A DNA stretch of 53,516 bases, from assembly GCA_934512105.1 (NCBI GenBank), contig CAKSWQ010000012.1:1-53516 (forward strand), given 5' to 3'. The notes under the pieces are model-generated. The model did not search any database, was not told the origin of the DNA, and saw only the letters and a list, made by a program, of their open reading frames with translations. Both the position numbers and the translations under genes were made by a program. This DNA is from an uncultured Faecalibacterium sp. GTDB lineage: Bacteria > Bacillota > Clostridia > Oscillospirales > Ruminococcaceae. Each line of letters opens with the position of its first letter. The first letter of the stretch is position 1. This document shows positions 7,634 through 17,317 of the stretch, piece after piece.

Positions 7634-7668
7634 ACCGCCGTATCTGCTTTATAAACGGATACGGCGGT
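7634..7668 (-). terminator. Hairpin, possible minus-strand terminator
   Basis: ACCGCCGTATC (7634-7644) pairs with GATACGGCGGT (7658-7668). On the minus strand the stem is followed by TTTTCC. It would stop transcripts entering from the antitoxin-like repeat at 7723-7818 before the secreted-protein gene. Confidence 0.45.
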
Positions 7669-7722
7669 CGAATTATTGCAAAAGATTCAAATTTTTTTAT
7701 TTTCAGGAGAAATGATGGCAAC

Positions 7723-7818
7723 AAAAAAGATTGACCGCCACAGCTACCAACTTGTGCAGTCAATCTTTTTGGCCAGTGGGACGGAAAGCTGACCCTTTGC
7801 AGATCGGAGTCCCTTCTG
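7723..7818 (-). repeat. Orphan antitoxin-like repeat (copy of 8156-8250)
   Basis: About 95 nt nearly identical to the antisense-RNA region of the toxin locus at 8156-8250. It shares the AAAAAAGATTGACCGCCACAG start, the GTCAATCTTTTT arm and the GGGACGGAAAGCTGACC segment. No toxin ORF precedes it; only the short TTTATTTTCAGGAGAAATGA hints at a decayed toxin 3' end. The minus-strand promoter seen at the intact locus is not conserved here. It is either a remnant or a second decoy/antitoxin RNA of unknown expression. The whole stretch 7529-7850 holds only this repeat and the hairpin at 7634. Confidence 0.7.
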
Positions 7819-7850
7819 TTCACCATCGCGTGATTTTCCGTTGTTATACA

Positions 7851-7879
7851 TTGTATTTTACCGGAAAATATGTTATTCT
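7851..7879 (+). promoter_or_regulatory. Promoter of toxin mRNA 1
   Basis: TTGTAT (7851-7856), a 17-nt spacer and TATTCT (7874-7879). The start near 7886 gives a leader of about 147 nt before the toxin GTG. The leader contains GGTGGTCATGC (7907-7917), which is conserved in the leader of the second locus. Confidence 0.6.
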
Positions 7880-8032
7880 AGCTATAAGGCGCTGATTTGC
7901 AAGATCGGTGGTCATGCTTTTCGTCTCGCACGCTGTTTCACCTACATGGAACGAAGCAGGGGTTCGCGGGAGGAGAACTTTTTTGTAAGTACCCGACCCG
8001 GAGCCCTGAAGGCGAAGGGAGGGAGAGATGCT

Positions 8033-8167
8033 GTGAATCTGACAGAATTGTTGGCATTGCTGATGTTCATTCTTGGTCTGCTTACGCTGATCGTGGAAGT
8101 CATCCGGCTGACCTTTGAGGTCACGACCTTTTATCAGAAACAGGAGCACGAAAACAAAAAAGATTGA
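8033..8167 (+). CDS. Small hydrophobic type I toxin-like protein 1 (holin-like toxin family)
   Basis: 44 residues: a short N-terminus, one long membrane segment (LLALLMFILGLLTLIVEVI) and a polar Lys-rich tail ending KKD. This layout is that of Firmicutes holin-like type I toxins (TxpA/BsrG-like, Hol_Tox); that family assignment is from memory. GTG at 8033 is preferred because GGGAGGGAGAG lies just upstream and the start matches the ATG of the 20839 paralogue, which differs only at a few positions. The stop codon lies inside the terminator stem that overlaps the antisense RNA. A long structured leader and convergent antisense promoter support a toxin role. Membrane damage is inferred, not shown. 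Confidence 0.72.
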   Translation: MNLTELLALLMFILGLLTLIVEVIRLTFEVTTFYQKQEHENKKD

Positions 8168-8250
8168 CCGCCACAGTTTCCAGCTCGCGCAGTCAATCTT
8201 TTTGACCAGTGGGACGGAAAGCTGACCTCTTGCAGATCAGCGTCCCTTCT
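8156..8250 (-). ncRNA. Antisense RNA antitoxin 1 (predicted)
   Basis: Predicted transcript from the consensus minus-strand promoter at 8257-8285, running against the 3' end of the toxin mRNA. It ends in the hairpin AAGATTGAC / GTCAATCTT, with A/T runs on both sides so that it can terminate transcription in both directions. About 95 nt long, overlapping the toxin's last codons and 3' UTR, as in TxpA/RatA. A paralogous copy is at 20759-20850 and a degenerate one at 7723-7818. Confidence 0.65.
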
Positions 8251-8256
8251 ATTTAT

Positions 8257-8285
8257 AGTATAGTGCCTTTTACCGGCTTTGTCAA
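8257..8285 (-). promoter_or_regulatory. Promoter of antitoxin RNA 1
   Basis: On the minus strand, TTGACA (8280-8285), a 17-nt spacer and TATACT (8257-8262). It is stronger than the opposing toxin promoter, as expected for a type I antitoxin. It lies only 19 nt past the ftsH stop on the same strand. Confidence 0.82.
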
Positions 8286-8304
8286 GGGCAGCCTGTGGTG
8301 TTTT

Positions 8305-10176
8305 TTACAGCGCGGACTGCTCTTTTTCTGCGCTCTCCGGTTTGTTTTCTGCATCATCGCGGTTGAGGATATCCATAAACTCCTCGCCGGTGATGGTCTC
8401 CTTCTGGTACAGGTACTGTGCCAGTTCGTCCAGCTTGGCGCGGTTCTCGGTCAGGATACGGATGGCCTTTTCGTGCTGGGTCTTGACCAGCTCTACCACC
8501 TTCTGGTCGATCTCGCGCTGGGTCTGGGCACTGCATGCCAGCGACGTGTCGCCGCCCAGATACTGGTTGTTTACGGTTTCCAGTGCAACCATGTCAAATT
8601 CATCGCTCATGCCGTAGCGGGTCAGCATGGCGCGGGCAAGCTTTGTGGCCTGCTCGATATCATTGGACGCGCCGGTGGTGATGGAGTTGAAGGCCACCTC
8701 CTCGGCGGCGCGGCCGCCGGTCAGGGTGGCGATCTTGTTTTCCAGCTCGGCCTTGTTCATCAGGTAGTGGTTGCCCTCGTCCACCTGCATGGTGTAGCCC
8801 AGTGCACCGGAGGTGCGGGGGATGATGGTGATCTTCTGCACCGGGGCGGAGTTGGACTGCTTGGCCGCCACAAGGGCGTGGCCGATCTCGTGGTAGGCTA
8901 CGATGCACTTTTCGTGGTCGGTCAGGATGGAGTTCTTCTTCTGGTAACCGGCAATGACCACCTCGATGCTCTCCTCAAGGTCGGCCTGGGTCACGCTCTT
9001 GCGGCCTGCCCGCACCGCACGCAGGGCGGCTTCGTTCACAATGTTGGCCAGCTCTGCGCCGGAGGCACCGGAGGCCATGCGTGCCACGGTGTTGAAGTCT
9101 ACACCCGGAGCGATCTTCACCTTTTTGGCGTGTACCTTCAAAATCTCCTCGCGGCCCTTCAAATCGGGCAGCTCCACGGGCACACGGCGGTCGAACCGGC
9201 CGGGACGGGTCAGGGCAGGGTCGAGGGAGTCCGGGCGGTTGGTAGCTGCCAGAATAATGACGCCGGTGTTGCCCTCAAAGCCGTCCATCTCGGTAAGCAG
9301 CTGGTTCAGGGTCTGCTCACGCTCATCGTTGCCGCCAAGCTGGCCGCTGTTGCGTTTCTGACCAATGGCATCAATTTCATCAATGAATACGATACAGGGC
9401 GCTTTTTCCTTGGCCTGCTTGAACAGGTCACGCACCTTGGAGGCACCCATGCCCACGAACATCTCCACGAACTCCGAACCGGAGATGGAGAAGAAGGGCA
9501 CGTTGGATTCGCCTGCCACGGCCTTGGCCAGCATGGTCTTGCCGGTGCCCGGAGGGCCTACCAGCAGAATGCCCTTGGGCATGGAGGCGCCGATCTCCTC
9601 GTACTTCTTGGGGTCGTGCAGATAATTGACGATCTCCTGCAGGTTCTCCTTGGCCTCGTCCTCACCGGCAACGTCCGCAAAGCGGATGCCGTGGGTGGAC
9701 TGCACATACACCTTTGCGTTGGATTTGCCCGCGCCGCCGAACATCATGGCACCCGGGCCGCCGCCTGCCTTTTCCATCAGCTTTTTGTTCATCTGGTTGC
9801 CGATGAAGCTGAACAGCAGGATGGGCAGCACGAACCACAGTAAAAAGCTGAGCACCGGCGAACCCTGCTCCACGATCTCGCTGGAGAACTGCGCGCCCGC
9901 ATCGTACAGACGCTCGGTCAGGCCGGGGTCGTTCATCAGGCCGGTCTTGTAGATCTGCTTGTTGTCCTTATCCGTAAAAATGATCTGGTTGGACTGGATA
10001 TCCACCTTGCCGATGTTCTCCTGCTCGGTCATGCTCATAAAGGTGCCGTAGTCTACCTCCTGCACCTGACGCTCGGCCAGCCACGGCATGACCACAAGGT
10101 TGATGACCAGCAGCACCAGCAGCACGATGGCATAGTAGATGGCCAACGGCTTTCTGGATGGCTTGACTTCTTTCAT
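8305..10176 (-). CDS. ftsH: ATP-dependent zinc metalloprotease FtsH
   Basis: Membrane-anchored AAA+ protease that degrades misfolded membrane and regulatory proteins; 623 residues, normal for the family. Two N-terminal membrane spans (about residues 11-31 and 108-125) flank an extracytoplasmic domain. The AAA module carries Walker A GPPGTGKT (207-214), Walker B '[13 protein letters not shown]' and the second-region '[20 protein letters not shown]'. The zinc-binding HEIGH motif is near residue 430. ATG at 10176 has AAGGAGGAA upstream. A -10-like AGTATA (minus-strand TATACT) at 10229-10234 lacks a clear -35. No strong terminator is visible between its stop and the antitoxin promoter, so read-through could produce antitoxin RNA. 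Confidence 0.97.
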   Translation of the reverse strand: MKEVKPSRKPLAIYYAIVLLVLLVINLVVMPWLAERQVQEVDYGTFMSMTEQENIGKVDIQSNQIIFTDKDNKQIYKTGLMNDPGLTERLYDAGAQFSSEIVEQGSPVLSFLLWFVLPILLFSFIGNQMNKKLMEKAGGGPGAMMFGGAGKSNAKVYVQSTHGIRFADVAGEDEAKENLQEIVNYLHDPKKYEEIGASMPKGILLVGPPGTGKTMLAKAVAGESNVPFFSISGSEFVEMFVGMGASKVRDLFKQAKEKAPCIVFIDEIDAIGQKRNSGQLGGNDEREQTLNQLLTEMDGFEGNTGVIILAATNRPDSLDPALTRPGRFDRRVPVELPDLKGREEILKVHAKKVKIAPGVDFNTVARMASGASGAELANIVNEAALRAVRAGRKSVTQADLEESIEVVIAGYQKKNSILTDHEKCIVAYHEIGHALVAAKQSNSAPVQKITIIPRTSGALGYTMQVDEGNHYLMNKAELENKIATLTGGRAAEEVAFNSITTGASNDIEQATKLARAMLTRYGMSDEFDMVALETVNNQYLGGDTSLACSAQTQREIDQKVVELVKTQHEKAIRILTENRAKLDELAQYLYQKETITGEEFMDILNRDDAENKPESAEKEQSAL

Positions 10177-10418
10177 GGGAACTTCCTCCTTCTATATAAA
10201 GTGGGCTTCCACCCGTTTGCTGCGTCCAGTATACCACATCCTGCCGCCCGGCGACAGCGCAGCGAGGGCAACTTTGCAAAAACTTAGCAGTTTCTTAACA
10301 AAGAGGGTTGAACCCGCGCAGCGCCGGATGAGGGCGCAGGGAAGCGGCAACCTCAATTTTGCATGATTTACCCTATGGTATTATGAAATGCTTTCATCCT
10401 TATCCTGAACGAAACTTC

Positions 10419-10447
10419 TTGACACTTTCTGGCAGGCGTGCTAAAAT
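10419..10447 (+). promoter_or_regulatory. Promoter of the leucine operon leader
   Basis: TTGACA (10419-10424), a 17-nt spacer and TAAAAT (10442-10447). Transcription would begin near 10454, at the 5' end of the T-box. Confidence 0.8.
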
Positions 10448-10453
10448 TATCTT

Positions 10454-10765
10454 ACTTTCAACAAAGCGCAAATGCGTTGACGGGGATAAAACGATTTTTC
10501 TTCTGCGTGCAGAGAGCCGCCGGGTGGTGCAAGGCGGGTGCAGAGGGGTTCGGATACTGGCCCCTGAGCGGCAGAGCTGAATGAACAAGTAGGTTCTGAC
10601 GGACGCCCACCGTTACAGGGGCAGCGATTCGCCGTTTGGGCCGATCGTGCAAAGTGGCTGTACCTGACCGTGCAGCAAGGAGAGTGGTACCACGGGTGCC
10701 CTGTAAAAGCTATTTACAGGCTCTCGTCTCTCAAGGTTTTCGCCTTGAAAGACGGGAGCCTTTTT
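10454..10765 (+). promoter_or_regulatory. T-box leader, leucine specifier CTG
   Basis: tRNA-sensing transcription attenuator. The T-box core GTGGTACCACGG is at 10684-10695, and the terminator hairpin GGCTCTCGTC / GACGGGAGCC with TTTTT ends near 10765. Upstream are the stem I landmarks AGAGAGCCG and the 'CGGACGCCCACCGTTAC' segment. The specifier is read as CTG at 10557-10559, from the frame NNN-R-YC-YCBGAGC shared with the Met and Ala T-boxes in this window. Uncharged tRNA-Leu would stabilise the antiterminator and let the leuACDB operon be transcribed. Confidence 0.92.
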
Positions 10766-10777
10766 GTATGATGACAT

Positions 10778-10914
10778 ACCCCTTCAGGCATCGCTACGCG
10801 ATGCCAGATCACCCAAGGGGGAGCCTATGGGCAGTGCCGCAAACTTTACCGTATTCCGGAAAGCCGTCCCCTTGGGGAAGGTGGATGCGAGTGAAACGAG
10901 CAGACGGAAGGGGT
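10778..10914 (+). repeat. GC-rich intergenic palindromic repeat, copy 1
   Basis: 137 bp bounded by the inverted ends ACCCCTTC and GGAAGGGGT, with the internal core AAGCCGTCCCCTTGGGG. It lies between the Leu T-box terminator and the leuA ribosome site, so it is transcribed in the leuA 5' UTR. Related copies are at 14380-14564 and, inverted, at 18430-18563. It has no coding capacity and resembles a MITE or REP-like element. Confidence 0.8.
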
Positions 10915-10950
10915 GCAATTTATGCACCACAACATCAGGAGGACAACAGG

Positions 10951-12603
10951 ATGATGGACGCTACCAAGTACGCACCGGGATACTACCCGGTACCCGCCGG
11001 TTATGACAGCTGGGTAAAAAAAGACCACATTGAAAAGGCTCCCGCATGGTGCAGCGTGGATCTGCGGGACGGCAATCAGGCACTGATCGTGCCCATGAGC
11101 CTTGCCGAAAAGCTGGAATTCTTCCAGATGCTGGTGAAGATCGGCTTCAAGGAGATCGAGGTGGGCTTCCCCGCCGCCAGCGAGACCGAGTACGAGTTCC
11201 TGCGCACCCTGATCGAAAAGGACATGATCCCCGCTGACGTCACCGTGCAGGTGCTGACCCAGTGCCGCGACCACATCATCCGCCGCACCTTCGAGGCGGT
11301 CAAGGGCGCACCCCGGGCAGTGATCCACTTCTACAACTCCACCTCCGTGGCACAGCGGGAGCAGGTGTTCCACAAGTCCAAGGAGGAGATCAAGCAGATC
11401 GCTGTGGACGGCGCAAAGCTGGTCAAGCAGCTCAGCGAGGAGTACGAGGGCAACTTCCTGTTTGAGTACAGCCCCGAAAGCTTTACCGGCACCGAGGTGG
11501 ACTACGCCGTAGAGGTGTGCAACGCCGTGCTGGATATCATGCAGCCCACCCCGGAGCGCCCCATGATCATCAACCTGCCGGTGACCGTGGAGATGAGCAT
11601 GCCCCATGTGTACGCCAACCAGATCGAGTACTGCGACAAGCACCTGAAGTACCGCGACAGCGTGATCATCTCCACCCACCCCCACAACGACCGCGGCACC
11701 GGCGTAGCCTGTGCAGAGCTGGCAGTGCTGGCGGGCGCACAGCGCGTGGAGTGCTGCCTGTTCGGCAACGGCGAGCGCACCGGCAACGTGGACGCCGTGA
11801 CGCTGGCCATGAATATGTACAGCCACGGCGTAGACCCCAAGCTGGACTTCTCGGATATGCCTGCCATCTGTGCTACCTACGAGCGGGTGACCCGGATGCA
11901 CATCTACGAGCGTACCCCCTACGCCGGGCAGCTGGTGTTTGCCGCCTTCTCCGGCAGCCATCAGGATGCCATTGCCAAGGGCATGGCGTACCGCAAGCAG
12001 ACCGGCGAGCACCGCTGGACCTGCCCCTACATCCCGGTGGACCCCCACGACATCGGCCGCACCTACGACGCCGACGTCATCCGCATCAACAGCCAGAGCG
12101 GCAAGGGCGGCATCGGCTTTGTGCTGGAGCAGAACTACGGCTACAACCTGCCCCCCAAGATGCGGGAGGCGCTGGGCTACAAGGTCAAGAGCGTGTCCGA
12201 CCACAGCCACAAGGAGCTGAGCGCCGCCGAGGTGCTGCACATCTTCGAGGATACCTACCTCAACCGCGCGAAGCCGCTGAACGTGGTGGAAGCCCACTTT
12301 GCACAGGTGAACGGCATTACCGCCACAGTCACGCTGGAGCTGAACGGCCAGCGCAAGGTGGTCACCTCGGTGGGCAACGGCCGTCTGGACGCCGTAGCCA
12401 ACGCCATCCAGAGCGCCACCGGCATGGACTTCCATCTGGAAAACTACTCGGAGCACAGCTTGGACGAGGGTTCTACCTCCCGCGCAGCCTCTTATGTAGG
12501 CCTTGTCTGGGGCGACAACACGGTCACATGGGGTGCCGGTACCGACACCGACATCATCGTGGCCGGTATCCGTGCCCTTGTCAGTGCGATCAATAATCGA
12601 TAA
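10951..12603 (+). CDS. leuA: 2-isopropylmalate synthase
   Basis: First committed step of leucine synthesis: acetyl-CoA plus 2-oxoisovalerate to 2-isopropylmalate. The 550-residue protein is of the long LeuA type. It has the DRE-TIM barrel entry '[12 protein letters not shown]', '[19 protein letters not shown]' and the metal-site '[22 protein letters not shown]'. A C-terminal regulatory domain holds the leucine feedback site in characterised enzymes. AGGAGGA lies 7 nt before the first of two ATG codons (10951). It is the first gene of leuACDB under a Leu T-box, and leuC begins 16 nt after its stop. Confidence 0.96.
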   Translation: MMDATKYAPGYYPVPAGYDSWVKKDHIEKAPAWCSVDLRDGNQALIVPMSLAEKLEFFQMLVKIGFKEIEVGFPAASETEYEFLRTLIEKDMIPADVTVQVLTQCRDHIIRRTFEAVKGAPRAVIHFYNSTSVAQREQVFHKSKEEIKQIAVDGAKLVKQLSEEYEGNFLFEYSPESFTGTEVDYAVEVCNAVLDIMQPTPERPMIINLPVTVEMSMPHVYANQIEYCDKHLKYRDSVIISTHPHNDRGTGVACAELAVLAGAQRVECCLFGNGERTGNVDAVTLAMNMYSHGVDPKLDFSDMPAICATYERVTRMHIYERTPYAGQLVFAAFSGSHQDAIAKGMAYRKQTGEHRWTCPYIPVDPHDIGRTYDADVIRINSQSGKGGIGFVLEQNYGYNLPPKMREALGYKVKSVSDHSHKELSAAEVLHIFEDTYLNRAKPLNVVEAHFAQVNGITATVTLELNGQRKVVTSVGNGRLDAVANAIQSATGMDFHLENYSEHSLDEGSTSRAASYVGLVWGDNTVTWGAGTDTDIIVAGIRALVSAINNR

Positions 12604-12619
12604 AAAGGAGAAAACTACC

Positions 12620-13879
12620 ATGGGAATGACCCTGACGCAGAAGATCCTTGCCGCACACGCCGGACTGCCGGAGGTCAAGGCAGGCCAGCTCATCAACGCA
12701 AAGTTGGACATTGTGCTGGGCAACGATATCACCACCCCGGTGGCCATCAACGAGTTTGAGCGCGCCGGTTTTGACCGCGTGTTTGATAAAGAGCATATCG
12801 CCATCGTGCTGGATCACTTTGTACCCAATAAGGATATCAAGAGCGCTACCCAGTCCAAGCAGTGCCGGGAGTTCGCCAATAAGTACGATATCCTCAACTT
12901 CTACGATGTAGGCCAGATGGGCATCGAGCACGCCCTGCTGCCGGAAAAAGGCATCGTCACCGCCGGTGACTGCGTGATCGGCGCGGACAGCCACACCTGC
13001 ACCTACGGTGCGCTGGGTGCCTTCTCCACCGGCGTAGGCTCTACCGATATGGCCGCAGGCATGGCCACCGGCATGGCATGGTTCAAGGTGCCCTCCGCCA
13101 TCAAGTTCGTGCTTACCGGCAAATTCAATCCCCGGGTGTCCGGCAAGGACCTGATCCTGCACATCATCGGCATGATCGGTGTGGACGGCGCACTGTATAA
13201 ATCCATGGAGTTCACCGGCCCGGGCGTGGAAAGCCTTACCATGGACGACCGCCTGTGCATCTGCAACATGGCCATTGAGGCCGGTGCCAAGAACGGCATC
13301 TTCCCGGTGGATGAGGTGACTCGCGGCTACCTTGCAGGCCGCAGCCAGCGCCCGCCGGTGTTCTACGAGGCAGACCCCGATGCTGTGTACGAAAAGACTA
13401 TCGAGATCGACCTGAGCGCACTGGAGCCCACCGTCAGCTACCCCCATCTGCCCGAGAACACCCATGTTGCCAGCGAGGGCAAGGACATCAAGATCGATCA
13501 GGTAGTCATCGGCAGCTGCACCAACGGCCGTTTGGAGGATATGGAGGCCGCCTACAACATCCTCAAGGGCAAGCACATCGCCAAGGGCGTGCGCGGCATC
13601 ATCATCCCTGCCACCATGGCCGTTTATAAAGAGTGCATCCTGCGGGGCTGGACCACCGCCTTTATCGATGCAGGCTGCATCGTATCCACCCCCACCTGCG
13701 GCCCCTGTCTGGGCGGCTATATGGGCATTCTGGCAGCGGGTGAGCGCTGCGTTTCCACCACCAACCGCAACTTTGTGGGACGCATGGGTCATGTGGACAG
13801 CGAGGTCTATCTGGCCTCTCCCGCCACCGCCGCCGCCAGCGCCCTGACCGGCTACATCACCGACCCGCGCACGGTCTGA
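12620..13879 (+). CDS. leuC: 3-isopropylmalate dehydratase large subunit
   Basis: Fe-S isomerase subunit that with LeuD converts 2- to 3-isopropylmalate. It is 419 residues, the short archaeal/clostridial type. Cluster-ligand cysteines are visible in '[14 protein letters not shown]' and '[13 protein letters not shown]', and the substrate region '[23 protein letters not shown]' is intact. ATG at 12620 has AAGGAG upstream; the longer open frame overlaps leuA and is not used. leuD begins within 20 nt of its stop, as expected for an obligate heterodimer. Confidence 0.96.
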   Translation: MGMTLTQKILAAHAGLPEVKAGQLINAKLDIVLGNDITTPVAINEFERAGFDRVFDKEHIAIVLDHFVPNKDIKSATQSKQCREFANKYDILNFYDVGQMGIEHALLPEKGIVTAGDCVIGADSHTCTYGALGAFSTGVGSTDMAAGMATGMAWFKVPSAIKFVLTGKFNPRVSGKDLILHIIGMIGVDGALYKSMEFTGPGVESLTMDDRLCICNMAIEAGAKNGIFPVDEVTRGYLAGRSQRPPVFYEADPDAVYEKTIEIDLSALEPTVSYPHLPENTHVASEGKDIKIDQVVIGSCTNGRLEDMEAAYNILKGKHIAKGVRGIIIPATMAVYKECILRGWTTAFIDAGCIVSTPTCGPCLGGYMGILAAGERCVSTTNRNFVGRMGHVDSEVYLASPATAAASALTGYITDPRTV

Positions 13880-13897
13880 CCCGAAAGGAGCATGAGC

Positions 13898-14380
13898 ATG
13901 AACGCAAGAGGTTCTGTTTTCAAATACCCGGATAACGTGGATACCGACGTCATCATCCCGGCACGCCACCTGAACACGCAGGACGCCAAGGAGCTTGCCA
14001 GCCACTGCATGGAAGATATCGACAAGGACTTTGTGAACCGGGTGCAGCCCGGCGATATCATGGTGGGCGGCTGGAACTTTGGCTGCGGCTCTTCCCGCGA
14101 GCACGCGCCCCTGTGCATCAAGACCGCCGGCATCGCAGTGGTCATTGCCAAAAGCTTTGCCCGCATCTTCTACCGCAACAGCATCAACATCGGCCTGCCC
14201 ATCATGGAGTGCCCGGAGGCTGTGGACGCCATCGAAGCAGGGGACACCGTTCAGGTAGACTTTGACACCGGCGTCATCACCGACGAGACCAACGGCAAGG
14301 TGTTCCACGCCGAGCCCTTCCCGCCCTTTATCCAGAATATCATCTCCGCCGGCGGCCTGATGAAGGCCATCCAGAAATAA
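13898..14380 (+). CDS. leuD: 3-isopropylmalate dehydratase small subunit
   Basis: Small subunit, 160 residues, with the swivelling-domain motifs '[16 protein letters not shown]' and '[14 protein letters not shown]'. Two ATG codons are possible. 13898 is chosen because AAAGGAG (13884-13890) then has a normal 7-nt spacing, against 1 nt for 13892. A palindromic repeat begins right at its stop codon and separates it from leuB. Confidence 0.95.
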   Translation: MNARGSVFKYPDNVDTDVIIPARHLNTQDAKELASHCMEDIDKDFVNRVQPGDIMVGGWNFGCGSSREHAPLCIKTAGIAVVIAKSFARIFYRNSINIGLPIMECPEAVDAIEAGDTVQVDFDTGVITDETNGKVFHAEPFPPFIQNIISAGGLMKAIQK

Positions 14381-14564
14381 CCCCTTCAGCCTCACTTCGT
14401 TCGGCAGATTCCCCTTTTTGTCACCTGTGGTGACATCTTCCCCCGGAGCGGGGGAAGTCAGCCCTCTCGGGGGCGCCTTATGGCAATGCCGTAAACTTTC
14501 CCGCTACCGCAAAAAGCCGTCCCCTTGGGGAAGGTGGCACGGCGTAAGCCGTGACGGAAGGGGT
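14380..14564 (+). repeat. GC-rich intergenic palindromic repeat, copy 2 (inside the leu operon)
   Basis: 185 bp from ACCCCTTC to GGAAGGGGT, beginning at the last base of the leuD stop. It shares the core AAAGCCGTCCCCTTGGGG with copy 1. A central insertion of about 50 bp holds a separate hairpin, CTTCCCCC/GGGGGAAG. It fills most of the leuD-leuB gap and will fold in the polycistronic mRNA, possibly lowering or stabilising leuB expression. Confidence 0.8.
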
Positions 14565-14604
14565 GGCTTGCAGGCGCTGCTAATTATTGTAAAAGGAGTA
14601 CCTC

Positions 14605-15678
14605 ATGGAAAAAAATATTGCTGTCATCTGGGGCGATTGCTCCAGCCCGGAGATCGTAAAGCAGACCCTCCGGGTGCTGGATAAGGTGGCCGAAAAGTAC
14701 GGCCATACCTTCCACTACACCGCTGCCGCCATGGGCGGCGAGGCCATTGATCAATACGGCGACCCGCTGCCCCAGCACGAGCTGGACAAGTGCCTTGCCG
14801 CCGACAGCGTGCTGCTGGGCGCGGTAGGCGGCCCCAAGTGGGAGGGTCTGCCCGGGGAGCAGCGGCCGGAAAAAGGTCTGCTGCGGCTGCGCGCCGGGAT
14901 GGGGCTGTACGCCAACAACCGCCCTGCGAAGATCTGGCCCCAGCTGGCACCTGCCAGCCCTTTGAAGCCCGAGATTGTGGCACAGGGCATTGATTTTATC
15001 ATTGTGCGGGAGCTGATCGGCGGCGTGTACTTTGGTCAGCACCAGACCTACACGCTGGAAAATGGCGAAAAGCAGGCCGTGGACACCATGCCCTACGCAG
15101 AGCACGAGATCGAGCGCATTGGCCGCATCGGCTTCGAGACCGCCCGCAAGCGCCGCAAAAAGCTGTGCTGCGTGGACAAGGCCAACGTGCTGGACACCAG
15201 CCGCCTGTGGCGCACCGTGATGCACCGGCTGCAGGCCGAGTACCCGGACGTGGAGTACAGCGAGATGTTCGTGGACAACTGCGCCATGCAGATCGTAAAG
15301 AACCCCGCCCAGTTTGACGTCATCGTCACCGAGAATATGTTCGGCGATATCCTGTCGGACGAGGCCTCCATGATCACCGGCTCCATCGGCATGATCCCGT
15401 CCTCCAGCCTTGGCGACGGCACCCGGGGCCTGTACGAGCCCATCCACGGCTCTGCCCCGGACATTGCAGGCAAGGACATCGTAAACCCCACCGCCTGCAT
15501 CCTGTCTGCCGCCATGATGCTGCGGTACTCCTTTGGCATGGCAGAGGAAGCCGATGCCATTGAGAACGCCGTGAGCCGTGTGCTGGACAAGGGCCTGCGC
15601 ACCGCCGACAACATGAGCGACGGCTGCACCTGCCTTGGCTGCACCGCCATGGGCGATGCCATTCTGGCAGAGCTTTAA
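14605..15678 (+). CDS. leuB: 3-isopropylmalate dehydrogenase
   Basis: NAD-dependent oxidative decarboxylation of 3-isopropylmalate, the last leu-specific step. The 357-residue protein has 'GAVGGPKWEGLPGEQRPEKGLLRLR' and the metal/substrate region 'VDNCAMQIVKNPAQFDVIVTENMFGDILSDEAS'. The cofactor-site signature 'PIHGSAPDIAGKDIVNPTA' is also intact. AAAGGAG lies 8 nt upstream of the ATG. It is last in the leucine operon, followed by a strong bidirectional terminator shared with the convergent ABC transporter genes. Confidence 0.96.
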   Translation: MEKNIAVIWGDCSSPEIVKQTLRVLDKVAEKYGHTFHYTAAAMGGEAIDQYGDPLPQHELDKCLAADSVLLGAVGGPKWEGLPGEQRPEKGLLRLRAGMGLYANNRPAKIWPQLAPASPLKPEIVAQGIDFIIVRELIGGVYFGQHQTYTLENGEKQAVDTMPYAEHEIERIGRIGFETARKRRKKLCCVDKANVLDTSRLWRTVMHRLQAEYPDVEYSEMFVDNCAMQIVKNPAQFDVIVTENMFGDILSDEASMITGSIGMIPSSSLGDGTRGLYEPIHGSAPDIAGKDIVNPTACILSAAMMLRYSFGMAEEADAIENAVSRVLDKGLRTADNMSDGCTCLGCTAMGDAILAEL

Positions 15679-15702
15679 GCCGCAGCACTATTTTTAATGA
15701 AA

Positions 15703-15745
15703 CAAGCCCGGAAGGTCTACCGACCTTCCGGGCTTGAATTTTTTA
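15703..15745. terminator. Bidirectional terminator between leuB and the amino acid ABC operon
   Basis: 15-bp stem CAAGCCCGGAAGGTC / GACCTTCCGGGCTTG with a TACC loop, followed by TTTTTT on the plus strand. The minus-strand flank is less T-rich (TTTCATTAAAAATAG). It ends leuB and probably also the convergent ATPase gene. Confidence 0.85.
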
Positions 15746-15750
15746 TATTA

Positions 15751-16515
15751 TTACAGCATCTTGGAGAGGAAGGCTTTCAGGCGGGGGTGCTTGGGGTTCG
15801 TGAACAGCTCCTGCGGCGGCTCGTCCTCCTGAATTTTGCCATCATCGATGAAGATGACCCGGTTGGATACCTCGCGGGCAAAGCCCATTTCGTGGGTGAC
15901 CACCAGCATGGTGATGCCGGTATGTGCCAGCTCCTTCATCAGCTCCAGCACCTCGCCCACCATCTCGGGGTCAAGGGCGCTGGTGGGCTCGTCGAACAGG
16001 ATCACGTCCGGGTCCATGGCCAGCGCGCGGGCAATGGCGATGCGCTGCTGCTGACCGCCGGAGAGGCTTTTGGGGTAGGCGTTGGCCTTGTCGGCCAGAC
16101 CTACGCGGGCCAGCAGCTCGTCTGCGCGGGCAGAGATGGCCTCTTTGTCCTTCAGCTTCAGCAGGCTGGGTGCCAGCTCAAGGTTCTTTTTCACGGTCAG
16201 GTGGGGGAACAGGTTGAAGTGCTGGAACACCATGCCCATCTTCTGGCGCACGGCGTCGATGTGCGCCTCGTCCACCTCCACACCTTCGAACTTGATAGAA
16301 CCGGAGGAAGGGGTCTCCAGCCGGTTCAGGCAGCGCAGAAAGGTGGACTTGCCGCAGCCGGAAGGGCCGATCAGGCACACCACGTCGCCGCGGTAGATGT
16401 CAAGGTCGATGCCTTTCAGCACGTCCAGCGTGGGGTCGGCCTTTTTTGCGCCGCGCTTTTTTACGCCGCCGTAGGTCTTGGTCAGGCCGCGTACTTCCAA
16501 AATCTTATCGGTCAC
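15751..16515 (-). CDS. Amino acid ABC transporter ATP-binding protein
   Basis: 254-residue GlnQ/HisP-type ATPase with Walker [10 protein letters not shown], the Q-loop '[11 protein letters not shown]', signature LSGGQQQR and Walker B '[15 protein letters not shown]'. GTG at 16515 is taken as the start because AGGAGG lies upstream in the overlapping permease end; the longer frame starting ATG at 16536 would place the ribosome site inside the gene. The 11-nt overlap with the permease suggests translational coupling. An unusual Lys-rich insert follows strand 1 ([13 protein letters not shown]), a minor deviation from the family. Confidence 0.95.
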   Translation of the reverse strand: MTDKILEVRGLTKTYGGVKKRGAKKADPTLDVLKGIDLDIYRGDVVCLIGPSGCGKSTFLRCLNRLETPSSGSIKFEGVEVDEAHIDAVRQKMGMVFQHFNLFPHLTVKKNLELAPSLLKLKDKEAISARADELLARVGLADKANAYPKSLSGGQQQRIAIARALAMDPDVILFDEPTSALDPEMVGEVLELMKELAHTGITMLVVTHEMGFAREVSNRVIFIDDGKIQEDEPPQELFTNPKHPRLKAFLSKML

Positions 16516-17269
16516 TTTGTGCCAGCCTCCTCTCAAACTTGCTCAGCAGCCATGTAAACAGCATAACAAGGACTAAGTAGATCAGTGCAACGCCCAGCAG
16601 GGGGAACATAGCCTCGTAGGTGCGGTTCATAATGCCCTGTGCGGCATACAGCAGCTCCTTGCCGCCGATGGTGGTGATCAGGGAGGTATCCTTGAGCAGG
16701 ATGATGAACTCGTTGCCCAGTGCAGGCAGCACCGCACGGATGGCCTGCGGGATGATGATGACCACCATGGTGGTCATGTAGTTCAGGCCAAGGCTGCGCC
16801 CGGCTTCCATCTGGCCGGGGTCCACAGCCATCAGGCCACCGCGGATGATCTCGGATACATACGCGCCGGAGTTGATGCCCAGAGTCAGCGCACCCACCAT
16901 GGTAAAGTTGCGGCTGTTGGAAAAAATGACCATGCTCATGATCAGCAGCTGCACCATCATAGGCGTGCCGCGGATGATGGTGGTGTACACCTGACACACC
17001 GTGTTAAAAAAGCCCAGCACTGCGTTTTTGTGGCCGGGGCGCTGCTGGTCGTGGGTCACGCGCACCAGCGCCACCACGCTGCCCAGCACCACGCCCAGCG
17101 CCAGCGCCAGCGCGGTGACCAGCAGGGTGGTGCCCACGCCGTTGATGTACTGCATCCAGCGGTCCTTCAGGATAAAGGCCTGATAAAACTTGAAGAAGAA
17201 ATCCTGTCCAAAGCTCAGCTTTGTGCCGCTGTTCAGCAGCTCTTTGAGCAGTTCGTATTGCGCAGCCAT
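16505..17269 (-). CDS. Amino acid ABC transporter permease
   Basis: 254-residue His/Glu/Gln/Arg-type permease with about five membrane spans and the EAA loop '[24 protein letters not shown]'. The N-terminal extension of about 35 residues before the first span ([17 protein letters not shown]) is common in clostridial members. It is the middle gene of the unit binding protein-permease-ATPase, separated from the binding-protein gene by an internal hairpin that likely lowers its expression. Confidence 0.95.
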   Translation of the reverse strand: MAAQYELLKELLNSGTKLSFGQDFFFKFYQAFILKDRWMQYINGVGTTLLVTALALALGVVLGSVVALVRVTHDQQRPGHKNAVLGFFNTVCQVYTTIIRGTPMMVQLLIMSMVIFSNSRNFTMVGALTLGINSGAYVSEIIRGGLMAVDPGQMEAGRSLGLNYMTTMVVIIIPQAIRAVLPALGNEFIILLKDTSLITTIGGKELLYAAQGIMNRTYEAMFPLLGVALIYLVLVMLFTWLLSKFERRLAQSDR

Positions 17270-17317
17270 TCACATCCTCACTTTCTGTTTGTCAATAAAT
17301 TGTAACCACTTTTTTCT

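Noticed and set aside
7712..7798. A 28-codon ORF in the orphan antitoxin-like repeat
   Set aside because: It has an ATG and an AGGAGA, but it reads through the terminator arms in a frame not used in the intact locus. It is probably accidental.
8209..9843. Plus-strand ORF of 544 codons
   Set aside because: Antisense to ftsH, with no recognisable domains and no start signal; the opposite strand is unmistakably FtsH.
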